From NCBI GenBank assembly GCA_910588925.1, contig CAJURV010000009.1:1-40402 (forward strand): DNA of 40,402 nt. The letters run 5' to 3'. The translations under genes were made by a program, and so were the position numbers. Each line of letters starts with the position of its first letter. Within the stretch, counting starts at the first letter, position 1. Under the pieces are notes generated by a model. It saw only the letters and a list, made by a program, of their open reading frames with translations, was not told the DNA's origin and did no database searches. Origin of the DNA: an uncultured Rikenellaceae bacterium (GTDB taxonomy: Bacteria > Bacteroidota > Bacteroidia > Bacteroidales > Rikenellaceae). Positions 15,066-22,918 of the stretch are shown here, piece after piece.

Positions 15066-16877
15066 ATGATTACACCGATGGTTAAATACACGTTCCTGTT
15101 GCTCAAGAGCGAACGGGAGCGGTTTCTCGCCAAGCTGGGCGAGATAGGGGTCGTCGACGTGACCGTTAGCGATTGGCGTCCCGACGAGGAACAGCAACGC
15201 CTTATCGGAACTATGTCGGCATACGATGCCGTGTTGGCTAAGTTGAAGAACGTGCATGCGGCGGCCGAGAAAGACGAGGATTTTCTTGCGGCTGCTCCTT
15301 ACGACACCGCCGAGGAGGCCGTCAGAGCTTCGGGCGACTGCTCTTCGCGCATTGATAAGATTTCGGCGGACATATCCAAAGCCGTCAAGGAGCGTGATGA
15401 ACTCGCGGTGTGGGGTGGTTTCGATCCGGCTATGCTCGACAAGCTCGCGGCGGAGGGGGTGGAGTTGCGCTTCTTCGTATCTTCCGCCAAACAGTTCGAT
15501 CCGGAGTGGGAGCATGAATATCCCATAGTGCGTATGGACGGTGACGACGGCAATGTCCGTTTCGTGGCCGTGTCGCATGGCGAGGAGCTAGCTTTCGACG
15601 GGGCCGTGGAGATGCGTCGCCCCGAGAGCAGTGTACACGACAAGGAGGCTCGCATAAAGAGTCTCGAGAGCGAGTTGGCCGATGCCCGTATGGGGCTGGC
15701 CCGCGCCGTCGCATCAATGAAGCTCATAGAGAGTGCCCGCGAGGATGTGCGTGCCGAGTTGTCGCACAGCAAGGTGGTCTCTACTGTAGGTGAGGCGGTG
15801 GACGGTTCAGTGTCGGTCGTAGAGGGTTGGGTGCCCGAACCTCGACGCACCGAGGTGGACGAGGCGTTCGCCGATGAGGGTGTGGTGGTCTTCACTGCCG
15901 ATCCCACCATAGAGGACAATCCTCCCATATTGCTTAAGAACAACCGTTTCGCCCGCTTGTGCGAGATGATCTCCAATCTTTACGACATGCCCGGTTACAG
16001 GGAGCTCGACCTGACGCCGTTTTTCGCGCCGTTCTTCATCCTTTTCGTAGGTATCTGTTTCGGCGACTTGGGCTACGGTATAGTGACATTCCTATGCGCT
16101 TTGGGCGCGTACATCGCCATGCGTAAGAACGATTTCGCCCGTAGCGTGAGCGCCCTCGTGATGTGGTGTTCGTTCGCAGCCGTGATAATGGGTAGCGTTA
16201 CCGGCACGTTCTTCGGTATGGAGCTGAAGAGCTTCGAGCCTCTTAAGAACCTGCCGTTCCTTGGGCAGATGGATATGTTTACCTTCGCCATAGTGGTGGG
16301 GTTGGTGCAGATCATATACGCCATGTTCGTGCAGGTGTATGCGCGTACCAAATACTTGGGTTTCAGATATGCGATATCCACCCTCGGCTGGGCCCTTACA
16401 GTGCTGGTGTCGGCGTTGGCGTACGTGCTTTCGAGCGCAGGCGTGCCGTTCGGGTTCGATTCGCCGATATACATAGCTTTGGTGTCCGTGTTCATGATAG
16501 CCAACATATTCTTCAGTTCTCCGGGCAAGAGCATCTTCGCCAACTTCGGGAGCGGCTTATGGGGGTTATACAACAATGTGACCGGCCTTTTGGGCGACGT
16601 GCTCTCGTATATAAGGCTCTTTGCGTTGGGACTGTCGAGCGGTATCATAGCCGGAGTGTTCAACGATTTGGCTGTGAGCATGAGCGGCGACGTGCCGGTG
16701 CTAAAGTATGTCATAATGGTGATAATACTTCTTTTGGGACACACCATAAACCTGTTCATGTCGGCAATAAGTTCGTTCGTTCATCCGTTGCGTCTGACGT
16801 TCGTGGAGTTCTACAAGAACGCCGGGTTCGAGGGGGGTGGACGCGCCTACGACCCTTACAGAGTGAAAAGAAAATAG
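15066..16877 (+). CDS. V-type ATPase membrane subunit I (a subunit)
   Basis: Stator subunit carrying the ion half-channels, 603 residues. The N-terminal ~310 residues are cytoplasmic and helical; the C-terminal half has about seven hydrophobic segments starting near 318. The essential channel Arg is R517 in SYIRLFALGLS, facing the rotor Glu of subunit K. The protein ends in a basic DPYRVKRK tail. It is somewhat shorter than eukaryotic a subunits, as usual in bacteria. Confidence 0.95.
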   Translation: MITPMVKYTFLLLKSERERFLAKLGEIGVVDVTVSDWRPDEEQQRLIGTMSAYDAVLAKLKNVHAAAEKDEDFLAAAPYDTAEEAVRASGDCSSRIDKISADISKAVKERDELAVWGGFDPAMLDKLAAEGVELRFFVSSAKQFDPEWEHEYPIVRMDGDDGNVRFVAVSHGEELAFDGAVEMRRPESSVHDKEARIKSLESELADARMGLARAVASMKLIESAREDVRAELSHSKVVSTVGEAVDGSVSVVEGWVPEPRRTEVDEAFADEGVVVFTADPTIEDNPPILLKNNRFARLCEMISNLYDMPGYRELDLTPFFAPFFILFVGICFGDLGYGIVTFLCALGAYIAMRKNDFARSVSALVMWCSFAAVIMGSVTGTFFGMELKSFEPLKNLPFLGQMDMFTFAIVVGLVQIIYAMFVQVYARTKYLGFRYAISTLGWALTVLVSALAYVLSSAGVPFGFDSPIYIALVSVFMIANIFFSSPGKSIFANFGSGLWGLYNNVTGLLGDVLSYIRLFALGLSSGIIAGVFNDLAVSMSGDVPVLKYVIMVIILLLGHTINLFMSAISSFVHPLRLTFVEFYKNAGFEGGGRAYDPYRVKRK

Positions 16878-16906
16878 TAATTGTTTAACTTAATAATCTT
16901 TAATTT

Positions 16907-17353
16907 ATGGAACCAATCTTGTTGGCCTATCTCGGTGCCACTCTCATGCTGGTGCTCTCTGGCGTTGGTAGCGCTTTCGGCGTCACCATCTCCGGTAACG
17001 CCGCTGTGGGTGCCCTCAAAAAGAATCCCGGCGCTTTCGGTAATGCCCTTATCCTTAGTGCGATGTCCGGTACGCAGGGTCTCTATGGCTTCGTGGGTTA
17101 CTTCATCGTCAAACCTTTCCTCGTAGACACCATCACGGCAGGACAGGCTACCGCCATATTCGCGGCCGGCTTGGTGCTCGGCATCGTGTCTATGTTTAGC
17201 GCAATACGTCAGGGTCAGGTCTGCGCCAACGGTGTAGCCGCCATAGGTAACGGTCATAACGTCTTCACACAGACCCTTATCCTCAGCGTGTTCGCCGAGC
17301 TATACGCCATTCTCGGCGTAGCCGTTGTGTTCATCATAAGCACCGTTATATAG
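16907..17353 (+). CDS. V-type ATPase proteolipid subunit K (rotor ring)
   Basis: Membrane rotor subunit of 148 residues with four transmembrane helices from two fused hairpins. The ion-binding Glu is E131 in SVFAELYAI. T56-Q57 (SGTQG) and Q102 (RQGQ) lie at the same relative spacing as Thr64, Gln65, Gln110 and Glu139 of the sodium-translocating Enterococcus hirae ring (constant offset of eight). That argues for Na+ rather than H+ as the coupling ion, though this is inferred. It is the last gene of the operon, ending just before a strong terminator. Confidence 0.95.
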   Translation: MEPILLAYLGATLMLVLSGVGSAFGVTISGNAAVGALKKNPGAFGNALILSAMSGTQGLYGFVGYFIVKPFLVDTITAGQATAIFAAGLVLGIVSMFSAIRQGQVCANGVAAIGNGHNVFTQTLILSVFAELYAILGVAVVFIISTVI

Positions 17354-17362
17354 AGGATATAT

Positions 17363-17402
17363 AAAAAAGGGGGACTCCGATAATTTGGAGTCCCCCTTTT
17401 TT
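17363..17402 (+). terminator. Strong intrinsic terminator of the V-ATPase operon
   Basis: GGGGGACTCC (17369-17378) pairs perfectly with GGAGTCCCCC (17387-17396) across an 8-base loop, flanked by six A on the left and six T on the right. The symmetry lets it work in both directions, but no convergent gene follows. Confidence 0.93.
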
Positions 17403-17710
17403 ATATATGCCGATAGGTTATCGTATGTACTTTCCGGCGGGCTCTCCGAGGGGGTACAGCCCATTTGGAAGGTGTTTCATATTCAACGGTGCCGTATGTT
17501 GAGGCGGGCGCATGATGTTGGTCTATGCGGCGTGGAAAGGATTCATGCGACATGCTTGCAAAGCGAAACTAGGGCCACCGTTGTTATCGTATTGGATCCA
17601 CGTTTGAATCAATCGTTAGAGTGAGCCCGTTATGAGTGTTAAATAATCATCGGTTAGATAAAAAAACGATAAATTTTAGGCCTCCGTGTTATATCGTAAA
17701 GTTTTTTGTC

Positions 17711-17718
17711 TATATTTG
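17711..17718 (+). promoter_or_regulatory. -7 box of the aromatic amino-acid operon
   Basis: TATATTTG is a perfect Bacteroidetes TAnnTTTG -7 element. It lies about 40 bases before the leader-peptide ATG, so transcription would start near 17725 and include the leader and attenuator. The -33 region (around 17687) is poor. The rest of 17403-17700 holds no recognisable gene. Confidence 0.6.
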
Positions 17719-17758
17719 TACCAATAAATGTAATTCTCCGCAACGAACAGGTTTTGTT

Positions 17759-17818
17759 ATGAGAGCGAACAGCTTCTATTACGGCTTCTATTTTAGCTTC
17801 TTCTTTATAAAAGAGTAA
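17759..17818 (+). CDS. Phe/Tyr-rich leader peptide of the aromatic operon
   Basis: A 19-codon open frame, MRANSFYYGFYFSFFFIKE, with six Phe and three Tyr codons packed between positions 6 and 16. It ends at TAA just before a base-paired region and a terminator, and the genes downstream make phenylalanine and tyrosine. This is the classical layout of ribosome-mediated attenuation: scarce charged tRNA-Phe or tRNA-Tyr stalls the ribosome inside the aromatic run. An in-frame upstream ATG at 17636 lies before the promoter box, so it is not the start. Confidence 0.82.
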   Translation: MRANSFYYGFYFSFFFIKE

Positions 17819-17819
17819 G

Positions 17820-17887
17820 CCGGAGGGTTGTATGTTCTCATGAGAAAAGATATATGGGCTCCGGGTTGTTAAACCGGAGCCTTTTTG
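17820..17887 (+). terminator. Attenuator: alternative antiterminator and terminator
   Basis: GGCTCCGG (17857-17864) pairs with CCGGAGCC (17874-17881) followed by TTTTT, an intrinsic terminator. CCGGAG at 17820-17825, two bases after the leader stop codon, can instead pair with CTCCGG (17859-17864), which would remove the terminator. A ribosome at the leader stop codon would cover 17820-17825 and let the terminator form; a ribosome stalled in the Phe/Tyr run leaves it free. A perfect palindrome TTCTCATGAGAA (17835-17846) can fold inside the antiterminator loop. Confidence 0.8.
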
Positions 17888-17953
17888 TTTGTAACAGGTT
17901 TGCCGAAGCGGTAGCGGGGGTGGCTGTAAAGAGCGCTTTAACTACGAAACGAG

Positions 17954-18826
17954 ATGACGATGAACGGGAATAAGGATGCGGCAAGGTCGCCGAAAGTGTC
18001 GATACAGGGCTATGAGGGGTGTTTTCATCAGCTTGCGGCCTGTCACTTTTTCGGTCCCGGTGTAGAGGTATTGCCGTGTGCCACTTTCGGCGACGTGGTT
18101 AGGAGCGTAGAGACCGGGGAGGCCGATGCCGGTGTTATGGCGATAGAGAACTCCATAGCCGGGAGCATAATGCCCAATTACCGTCTGTTGCAGAAAGGGT
18201 CGCTCACTATAGTAGGCGAGGTGTTGTTGCATATACGCCAGCATCTTATGGCCCTGCCCGGTGTTGGTATGGAGAGTGTGGAGGAGGTGCGTTCGCATCC
18301 TATGGCGTTGCTTCAGTGCATGGATTTTTTGGAGCGTGAGGATCATCGCCGTTTCCGACTCGTGGAGACGGAAGATACCGCTTTGAGCGCACGTCGGCTC
18401 GTGGAGACCGGAAGACGTGACGCCGCCGCTATAGCAGGGTCGTTGGCCGCCGAGCTTTTCGGATTGGAGATAATAGCGCCTGACATACACACCGTGAAGA
18501 ACAACTATACCCGTTTTCTGATTCTCCGGCGTGCCGGGGAGGCCGGTAAGGTGGAGGGTGCCGATAAGGCGTCGCTCTATTTCAGCGTGCCGCACGAACA
18601 CGGGTCGCTCGTGTCGGTGTTGAGATGTTTCGACGGCAGGGGCATAAACATGACCAAGCTACAGTCCTATCCCATACCCTCCGACCCGTTCCGTTATCTG
18701 TTCCATGTGGATGTGGAGTTCGCTAGCGTCTCGGGCTTTGAGGAGGCGATGGAGGCGGTGCGAGGAGTGACCGAAAGGTTGTGCGTGTGCGGGATATACA
18801 AAAAAGGCCTCTTTGTGAACGAATAA
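17954..18826 (+). CDS. pheA: Prephenate dehydratase
   Basis: Converts prephenate to phenylpyruvate in phenylalanine synthesis; 290 residues without a chorismate mutase domain. The catalytic domain shows GYEGCFHQLAA, IENSIAGSIMPNY and the NNYTRFLIL block with the conserved Thr-Arg-Phe. The C-terminal ACT domain (from about 205, SLYFSVPHEHGSLVSVLRCF) should bind phenylalanine for feedback inhibition; the usual ESRP motif reads QSYP, which I recall as a common Bacteroidetes variant. It is the first structural gene behind the attenuator. Confidence 0.95.
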   Translation: MTMNGNKDAARSPKVSIQGYEGCFHQLAACHFFGPGVEVLPCATFGDVVRSVETGEADAGVMAIENSIAGSIMPNYRLLQKGSLTIVGEVLLHIRQHLMALPGVGMESVEEVRSHPMALLQCMDFLEREDHRRFRLVETEDTALSARRLVETGRRDAAAIAGSLAAELFGLEIIAPDIHTVKNNYTRFLILRRAGEAGKVEGADKASLYFSVPHEHGSLVSVLRCFDGRGINMTKLQSYPIPSDPFRYLFHVDVEFASVSGFEEAMEAVRGVTERLCVCGIYKKGLFVNE

Positions 18827-18883
18827 AACGATATGTGCGGCAGGCGGTAACGTCTGCGGCTATGGCGATAAACGATTGTTATT

Positions 18884-20044
18884 ATGAGTGAAGCGATTGA
18901 CATAAAATTGGCGGATAGACTTTCGTCCGTGGGCGAGTACTGGTTCTCTGGGAAGTTACGCGAGATAGCGCGTCTTAAAGAGACTGGGCGCGATATAATA
19001 TCGTTGGGTATAGGCAGTCCCGATATGGCTCCCGCGCCGTCGGTGGTGGAGCGTCTGTCGTGCGAGGCGGCTAAGTCCGACACGCACGGTTATCAGCCCT
19101 ATGTCGGTACGGCGGAGCTACGCGGGGCTTTCGCCCGTTGGTACGGCGATCGTTACGGAGTGGCTCTCGGCGCCGATAACATATTGCCCCTGATAGGCTC
19201 TAAGGAGGGTATCATGCACATAGCCATGACATATATAGATCCCGGCGATAAGGTGCTCATCCCCAATCCCGGATATCCTACATACCGTTCGGCTTTCACG
19301 TTGGCCGGCGCGCAATGCGTGGAATACGGGTTATGCGCCTCGCGGGGATGGCAACCCGATCTGGATGAGATAGAGGTTGCCGGGCTCGACGGTGTGAAGA
19401 TAATGATGGTTAACTTCCCCAACATGCCTACGGGAGCTATGCCGCGGGAGGGGCTGTTCGCCGATTTGGTGGCTTTCGCGCGTCGTCATAACATATTGTT
19501 GGTTAACGATAACCCTTACAGCTTCATACGCACCGAACGTCCCGTGTCGTTGTTGCAGACGCCGGGGGCATTGGATGTTGCGATAGAGCTTAACTCGCTA
19601 TCCAAGAGCCATAATATGGCAGGGTGGCGTGTGGGGGCCGTTATGGCGCATCCGCGACGTATATCGGAGATAATCCGTTTCAAGAGCAATATGGATTCGG
19701 GTATGTTCCGTCCGTTGCAGTTGGCCGCGGCGGAGGCTTTGGCTCTCGGCGACGAGTGGTACGAGGCTCTTTCCGAACGCTATGCCGAACGCGAAGTGCT
19801 GGGTTACCGCATAATGGAGGCCTTGGGATGCAAGGCGGAAAAAGGTCAGGCGGGGCTGTTCGTCTGGGGACGTATTCCCGATGATGCGGACGATTGTTTC
19901 GCCTTTACGGATAAGGTATTGGCCGATTACGACGTTTTTATAACGCCGGGCGGAATATTCGGCTCGGAGGGGATGAGGTATGTGCGTATAAGCCTGTGCG
20001 CCGATACCGCCACACTCGAGAAGGTTTGTGGGCGTCTGCGATAA
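18884..20044 (+). CDS. Class I/II aminotransferase, probably aromatic
   Basis: PLP-dependent fold-type I aminotransferase, 386 residues. The Schiff-base lysine is K241 in NSLSKSHNMAGWR, with R249 in the same block; the PLP-phosphate region PNPGYPTYRSAF and the pyridine-binding Asp (D209 in VNDNPYSF) are in place. Its position between pheA and tyrA suggests the last step of Phe and Tyr synthesis, transamination of phenylpyruvate and hydroxyphenylpyruvate. The fold also includes LL-diaminopimelate and alanine aminotransferases, so substrate is inferred from context. The next ATG follows its stop directly (TAAATG). Confidence 0.9.
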   Translation: MSEAIDIKLADRLSSVGEYWFSGKLREIARLKETGRDIISLGIGSPDMAPAPSVVERLSCEAAKSDTHGYQPYVGTAELRGAFARWYGDRYGVALGADNILPLIGSKEGIMHIAMTYIDPGDKVLIPNPGYPTYRSAFTLAGAQCVEYGLCASRGWQPDLDEIEVAGLDGVKIMMVNFPNMPTGAMPREGLFADLVAFARRHNILLVNDNPYSFIRTERPVSLLQTPGALDVAIELNSLSKSHNMAGWRVGAVMAHPRRISEIIRFKSNMDSGMFRPLQLAAAEALALGDEWYEALSERYAEREVLGYRIMEALGCKAEKGQAGLFVWGRIPDDADDCFAFTDKVLADYDVFITPGGIFGSEGMRYVRISLCADTATLEKVCGRLR

Positions 20045-20905
20045 ATGATGGAGCGTAAAACGATGAATATAGCTGTAATAGGCATAGGGTTGATAGGCGG
20101 TTCGTTCGCTTTGGCTATGCGGAGCAAGGGTGTGGCCGGACGGATAGTCGGCGTCGATAACATCGCGGGTAACTGCAAGACGGCTCTGGAGATGGGCTTA
20201 GTCGACGAGATAATGTCGCTCGAAGATGCGGTGGAGTGTAGCGATCTTGTCGTTATATCCATTCCGGTGGATGCCATCCCTTTGGTGGCTGTCAAGGTTC
20301 TCAACCGTGTGCGTGAGGGACAGGTCGTCATAGACATGGGTTCTACGAAAGAGGAGTTGTGCGACGTTATAGCGTTGCATCCGAACAGGGGCCGTTTCGT
20401 AGCTACCCATCCCATGTGGGGTACCGAGTATAGCGGTCCTCAGGCGGCCGTAGAAGGGGCGTTCGCAGGGCGCACCGTAGTGATATGCCAGAGCGAGCTC
20501 TCGGATGACGACGCTTTGGCGAGAGTGACGGAGATATACCGGCTTCTGGAGATGCCTGTCAAATATATGGATGCCGAGGAGCATGATCTGCATGCCGCAT
20601 ACGTCAGCCATATATCGCATATAACCTCGTTCGCGCTGGCCCTGACGGTGCTCGAGAAGGAGCTGGAGGACGATCATATCCTCGATCTGGCCGGAGGCGG
20701 TTTCGAGAGTACCGTCAGGCTGGCCAAGAGCTCGCCGGAGATGTGGACGCCCATATTCATGCAGAATAAGTACAACATATTGGACGTCTTGCGCGAGCAT
20801 ATACACCAGCTTCAGGTTTTGAGGCGCATGATAGAGAAAGACGACACAGAGTCGCTTAAGGCTGTGATGCGTAAGGCCAATGGCATAAAAAGAGTAATCA
20901 AATAA
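20045..20905 (+). CDS. tyrA: Prephenate dehydrogenase
   Basis: NAD(P)-dependent oxidative decarboxylation of prephenate to 4-hydroxyphenylpyruvate. The N-terminal Rossmann motif GIGLIGGSFALAM is followed by DMGSTKEEL, the HPMWGTE substrate-binding block and a helical C-terminal domain with HAAYVSHISHITSFAL. There is no ACT domain or chorismate mutase fusion; the mutase is on the next gene. ATG 20045 directly abuts the aminotransferase stop; ATG 20063 (MNIAVIG) is an equally good start and would give 280 residues. Confidence 0.94.
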   Translation: MMERKTMNIAVIGIGLIGGSFALAMRSKGVAGRIVGVDNIAGNCKTALEMGLVDEIMSLEDAVECSDLVVISIPVDAIPLVAVKVLNRVREGQVVIDMGSTKEELCDVIALHPNRGRFVATHPMWGTEYSGPQAAVEGAFAGRTVVICQSELSDDDALARVTEIYRLLEMPVKYMDAEEHDLHAAYVSHISHITSFALALTVLEKELEDDHILDLAGGGFESTVRLAKSSPEMWTPIFMQNKYNILDVLREHIHQLQVLRRMIEKDDTESLKAVMRKANGIKRVIK

Positions 20906-20916
20906 AAAATAACGAT

Positions 20917-21978
20917 ATGTTTGAGTTGAAAAGAGAAAAACCGCTTATAATAGCCGGTCCGTGCAGTGCCGAGACGCGTGAACAGACGCTCGAGACGGCG
21001 CGTCGTCTGGCTGCGACCGGTCGTGTAGACATGATACGTGCCGGGATATGGAAGCCGCGTACCCGCCCCGGAACATTCGAGGGTGTGGGAGTCCGTGGTC
21101 TGGCATGGCTCGACGAGGCGCGCAAGGAGACGGGGTTGCCGGTGGCCGTGGAGGTGGCTTCGTCGAAGCATGTGGAGAATGCGTTGGAGTTCGGGATAGA
21201 TGTGCTGTGGATAGGCGCCCGCACTACCGTCAACCCGTTCAGCGTGCAGGATATAGCCGATGCGTTGCGTGGCGTAGATATTCCGGTGTTTGTCAAGAAC
21301 CCGATGAACCCCGACGTGGAGCTTTGGCAGGGTGCGGTTCAGAGGCTACAGGCTGTGGGTATCGGTAATATAGGGCTTATACATCGCGGTTTTTCCACGT
21401 TCGGAGCCTCGTCTTACCGCAACAATCCCATGTGGCACATACCCATCGAGATGCACAGACGCATGCCGGAGCTTCCGATGATATGCGACCCGTCGCACAT
21501 AACAGGCAAGCGCGCATACGTGGCCGAGGTGTCGCAGAGAGCCGCAGACATGGGCTTCGACGGTCTTATAGTGGAGAGCCACATAACCCCGGACGAGGCG
21601 TGGAGCGACGCGGCCCAGCAGCTCACTCCCGAAAATATGGCCGAGATGTTGGACACGATACGGTGGCGTCGTGAGAATGTGGACAGTGCCGAGTTCAAAC
21701 AGGCGCTCGAACAGCTCCGAGGTCAGATCGACCATCTCGACGCCGAACTGCTAGCCGTTCTTTCACGTCGCATGAGCGTGGCCGAAAAGATCGGTATGAT
21801 AAAGAAAGAGAACAACGTCACCATATTGCAGACCAGCCGTTGGGGCGAGATACTCGAAAAGGTCAAGAGACAGTCGCAGTTGCTCAATCTGTCGGAAGAG
21901 TTTCTCGGTAAGATACTCGAAGCCATACATGTGGAGAGCATAAACCGTCAGAATAGGGTTATGAATGACGGGATATAG
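20917..21978 (+). CDS. Bifunctional DAHP synthase / chorismate mutase
   Basis: Fusion of a type I (AroF/KdsA-like) 3-deoxy-7-phosphoheptulonate synthase (about 1-260; AGPCSAE at 13-19, IWKPRTRP, GARTTVNPF, KNPMNPD, CDPSHITGKR) and an AroQ-type chorismate mutase (about 265-353; LRGQIDHLDAELLAVLSRRM, KIGMIKKENN). It links the first step of the shikimate pathway to the branch point for Phe and Tyr and is the usual form in Bacteroidetes. It is the last gene of the operon, 11 bases after tyrA. Confidence 0.95.
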   Translation: MFELKREKPLIIAGPCSAETREQTLETARRLAATGRVDMIRAGIWKPRTRPGTFEGVGVRGLAWLDEARKETGLPVAVEVASSKHVENALEFGIDVLWIGARTTVNPFSVQDIADALRGVDIPVFVKNPMNPDVELWQGAVQRLQAVGIGNIGLIHRGFSTFGASSYRNNPMWHIPIEMHRRMPELPMICDPSHITGKRAYVAEVSQRAADMGFDGLIVESHITPDEAWSDAAQQLTPENMAEMLDTIRWRRENVDSAEFKQALEQLRGQIDHLDAELLAVLSRRMSVAEKIGMIKKENNVTILQTSRWGEILEKVKRQSQLLNLSEEFLGKILEAIHVESINRQNRVMNDGI

Positions 21979-22141
21979 TGTTGTGTAACACAGTCCCTTT
22001 TGCAGATTACGTCTCAGTCGTATTGATGTATTGCTTCCTTCGGATCGGAAAGGTGCCGGTCAGGCCATTCGGGCCGGACGAGCGGAAAAGGCAAGTTCCT
22101 GATATTGTCGTAGCTGTTTGTCTGAAACACATGTTGATAAT

Positions 22142-22180
22142 AAAAAAATCCTGCGATTTGAGGTCGCAGGATCTTTTATT
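22142..22180. terminator. Bidirectional terminator between convergent genes
   Basis: ATCCTGCGA (22148-22156) pairs with TCGCAGGAT (22164-22172); seven A precede it and a T-rich stretch follows. It serves the aromatic operon (+) and the DUF4251 gene (-), which converge here. Confidence 0.88.
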
Positions 22181-22196
22181 ATTACTCAATGTTATT

Positions 22197-22775
22197 TTAC
22201 ATATCGTAGTTCACATTGCCGGTAAACGTTACGGGGCCGGAGAACGACGACTCCATGCTCAGCGTACTGTAGTCTCCGTTGGGAGTTATCTCGAATGTGA
22301 GCGTGTAGTTACGGTTGTTGGTGGTGTCGGTGGCCTTTATGTGTGCCGACATGTTACCGTTGCGTAGCGTTTGCACGTTGTATGTGAAGGTCGACGTGTT
22401 GAAGTCGAGTCTGTTGAATATCGAGGGCTGTCCGAGCGGGCCTCCTGTGCCGTATATGGGCAGGTAGACGTATAGAGTCTGCGGTGTCACTCTCACGCTC
22501 CACAACTGGTTGAGGGGTATGTTGGAGAGAGAGGCTATGCCCGAGGTGGTGAGCTCTGTAGCTATGAACGAGAACTGTTGCGCTTTGACAGCGGCGTTGA
22601 CGCGTGCTATCACGGCTTCGTTTTCGGCCTGACGCATTGCCCGTTTTGCCTGTTTTCTATTGAAGTTGGCATTTTGCGTCATGGCTTTGCCTTGGTTCTG
22701 GTTTTGCGCTGTCGCTATTTCGGGAGCTACCGCTACCGCGATAAGGGCGAAAAGTGCTAAGATAGTCTTTTTCAT
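22197..22775 (-). CDS. DUF4251 family exported protein
   Basis: 192-residue Bacteroidetes protein of unknown function. A signal peptide with a hydrophobic core (KKTILALFALIAVAVAP) ends near residue 23 at ATAQ. A Gln/Asn/Arg-rich helix (about 24-65) is followed by a beta-rich domain with LYVYLPIYGTGGPLGQ, the part that resembles DUF4251. No catalytic motif is visible. It lies downstream of uvrD on the same strand with a 143-base gap. Confidence 0.7.
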   Translation of the reverse strand: MKKTILALFALIAVAVAPEIATAQNQNQGKAMTQNANFNRKQAKRAMRQAENEAVIARVNAAVKAQQFSFIATELTTSGIASLSNIPLNQLWSVRVTPQTLYVYLPIYGTGGPLGQPSIFNRLDFNTSTFTYNVQTLRNGNMSAHIKATDTTNNRNYTLTFEITPNGDYSTLSMESSFSGPVTFTGNVNYDM

Positions 22776-22918
22776 AATTTTTTATATTTTAAATTTATAG
22801 CTCCGTAACCTGTTCTTCAGGTTTCGGTTAGTTGTTTTAACCGAAGTAAAACAAAAACTGTGCCTGAAATTTTTTAAAGACTTATCTTTACGGTAGAACG
22901 CTATTACGTATTTGGGTA

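Noticed and set aside
13029..15578. An 849-codon minus-strand open frame under the V-ATPase B, D and I genes
   Set aside because: It is antisense to well-conserved genes, is His/Arg/Leu-rich like a shadow frame, and has no recognisable domain.
17954..18826. Altered ESRP motif (QSYP) as evidence of lost feedback control in prephenate dehydratase
   Set aside because: I recall similar QS-P variants in Bacteroidetes PheA proteins, so it is probably lineage-typical.
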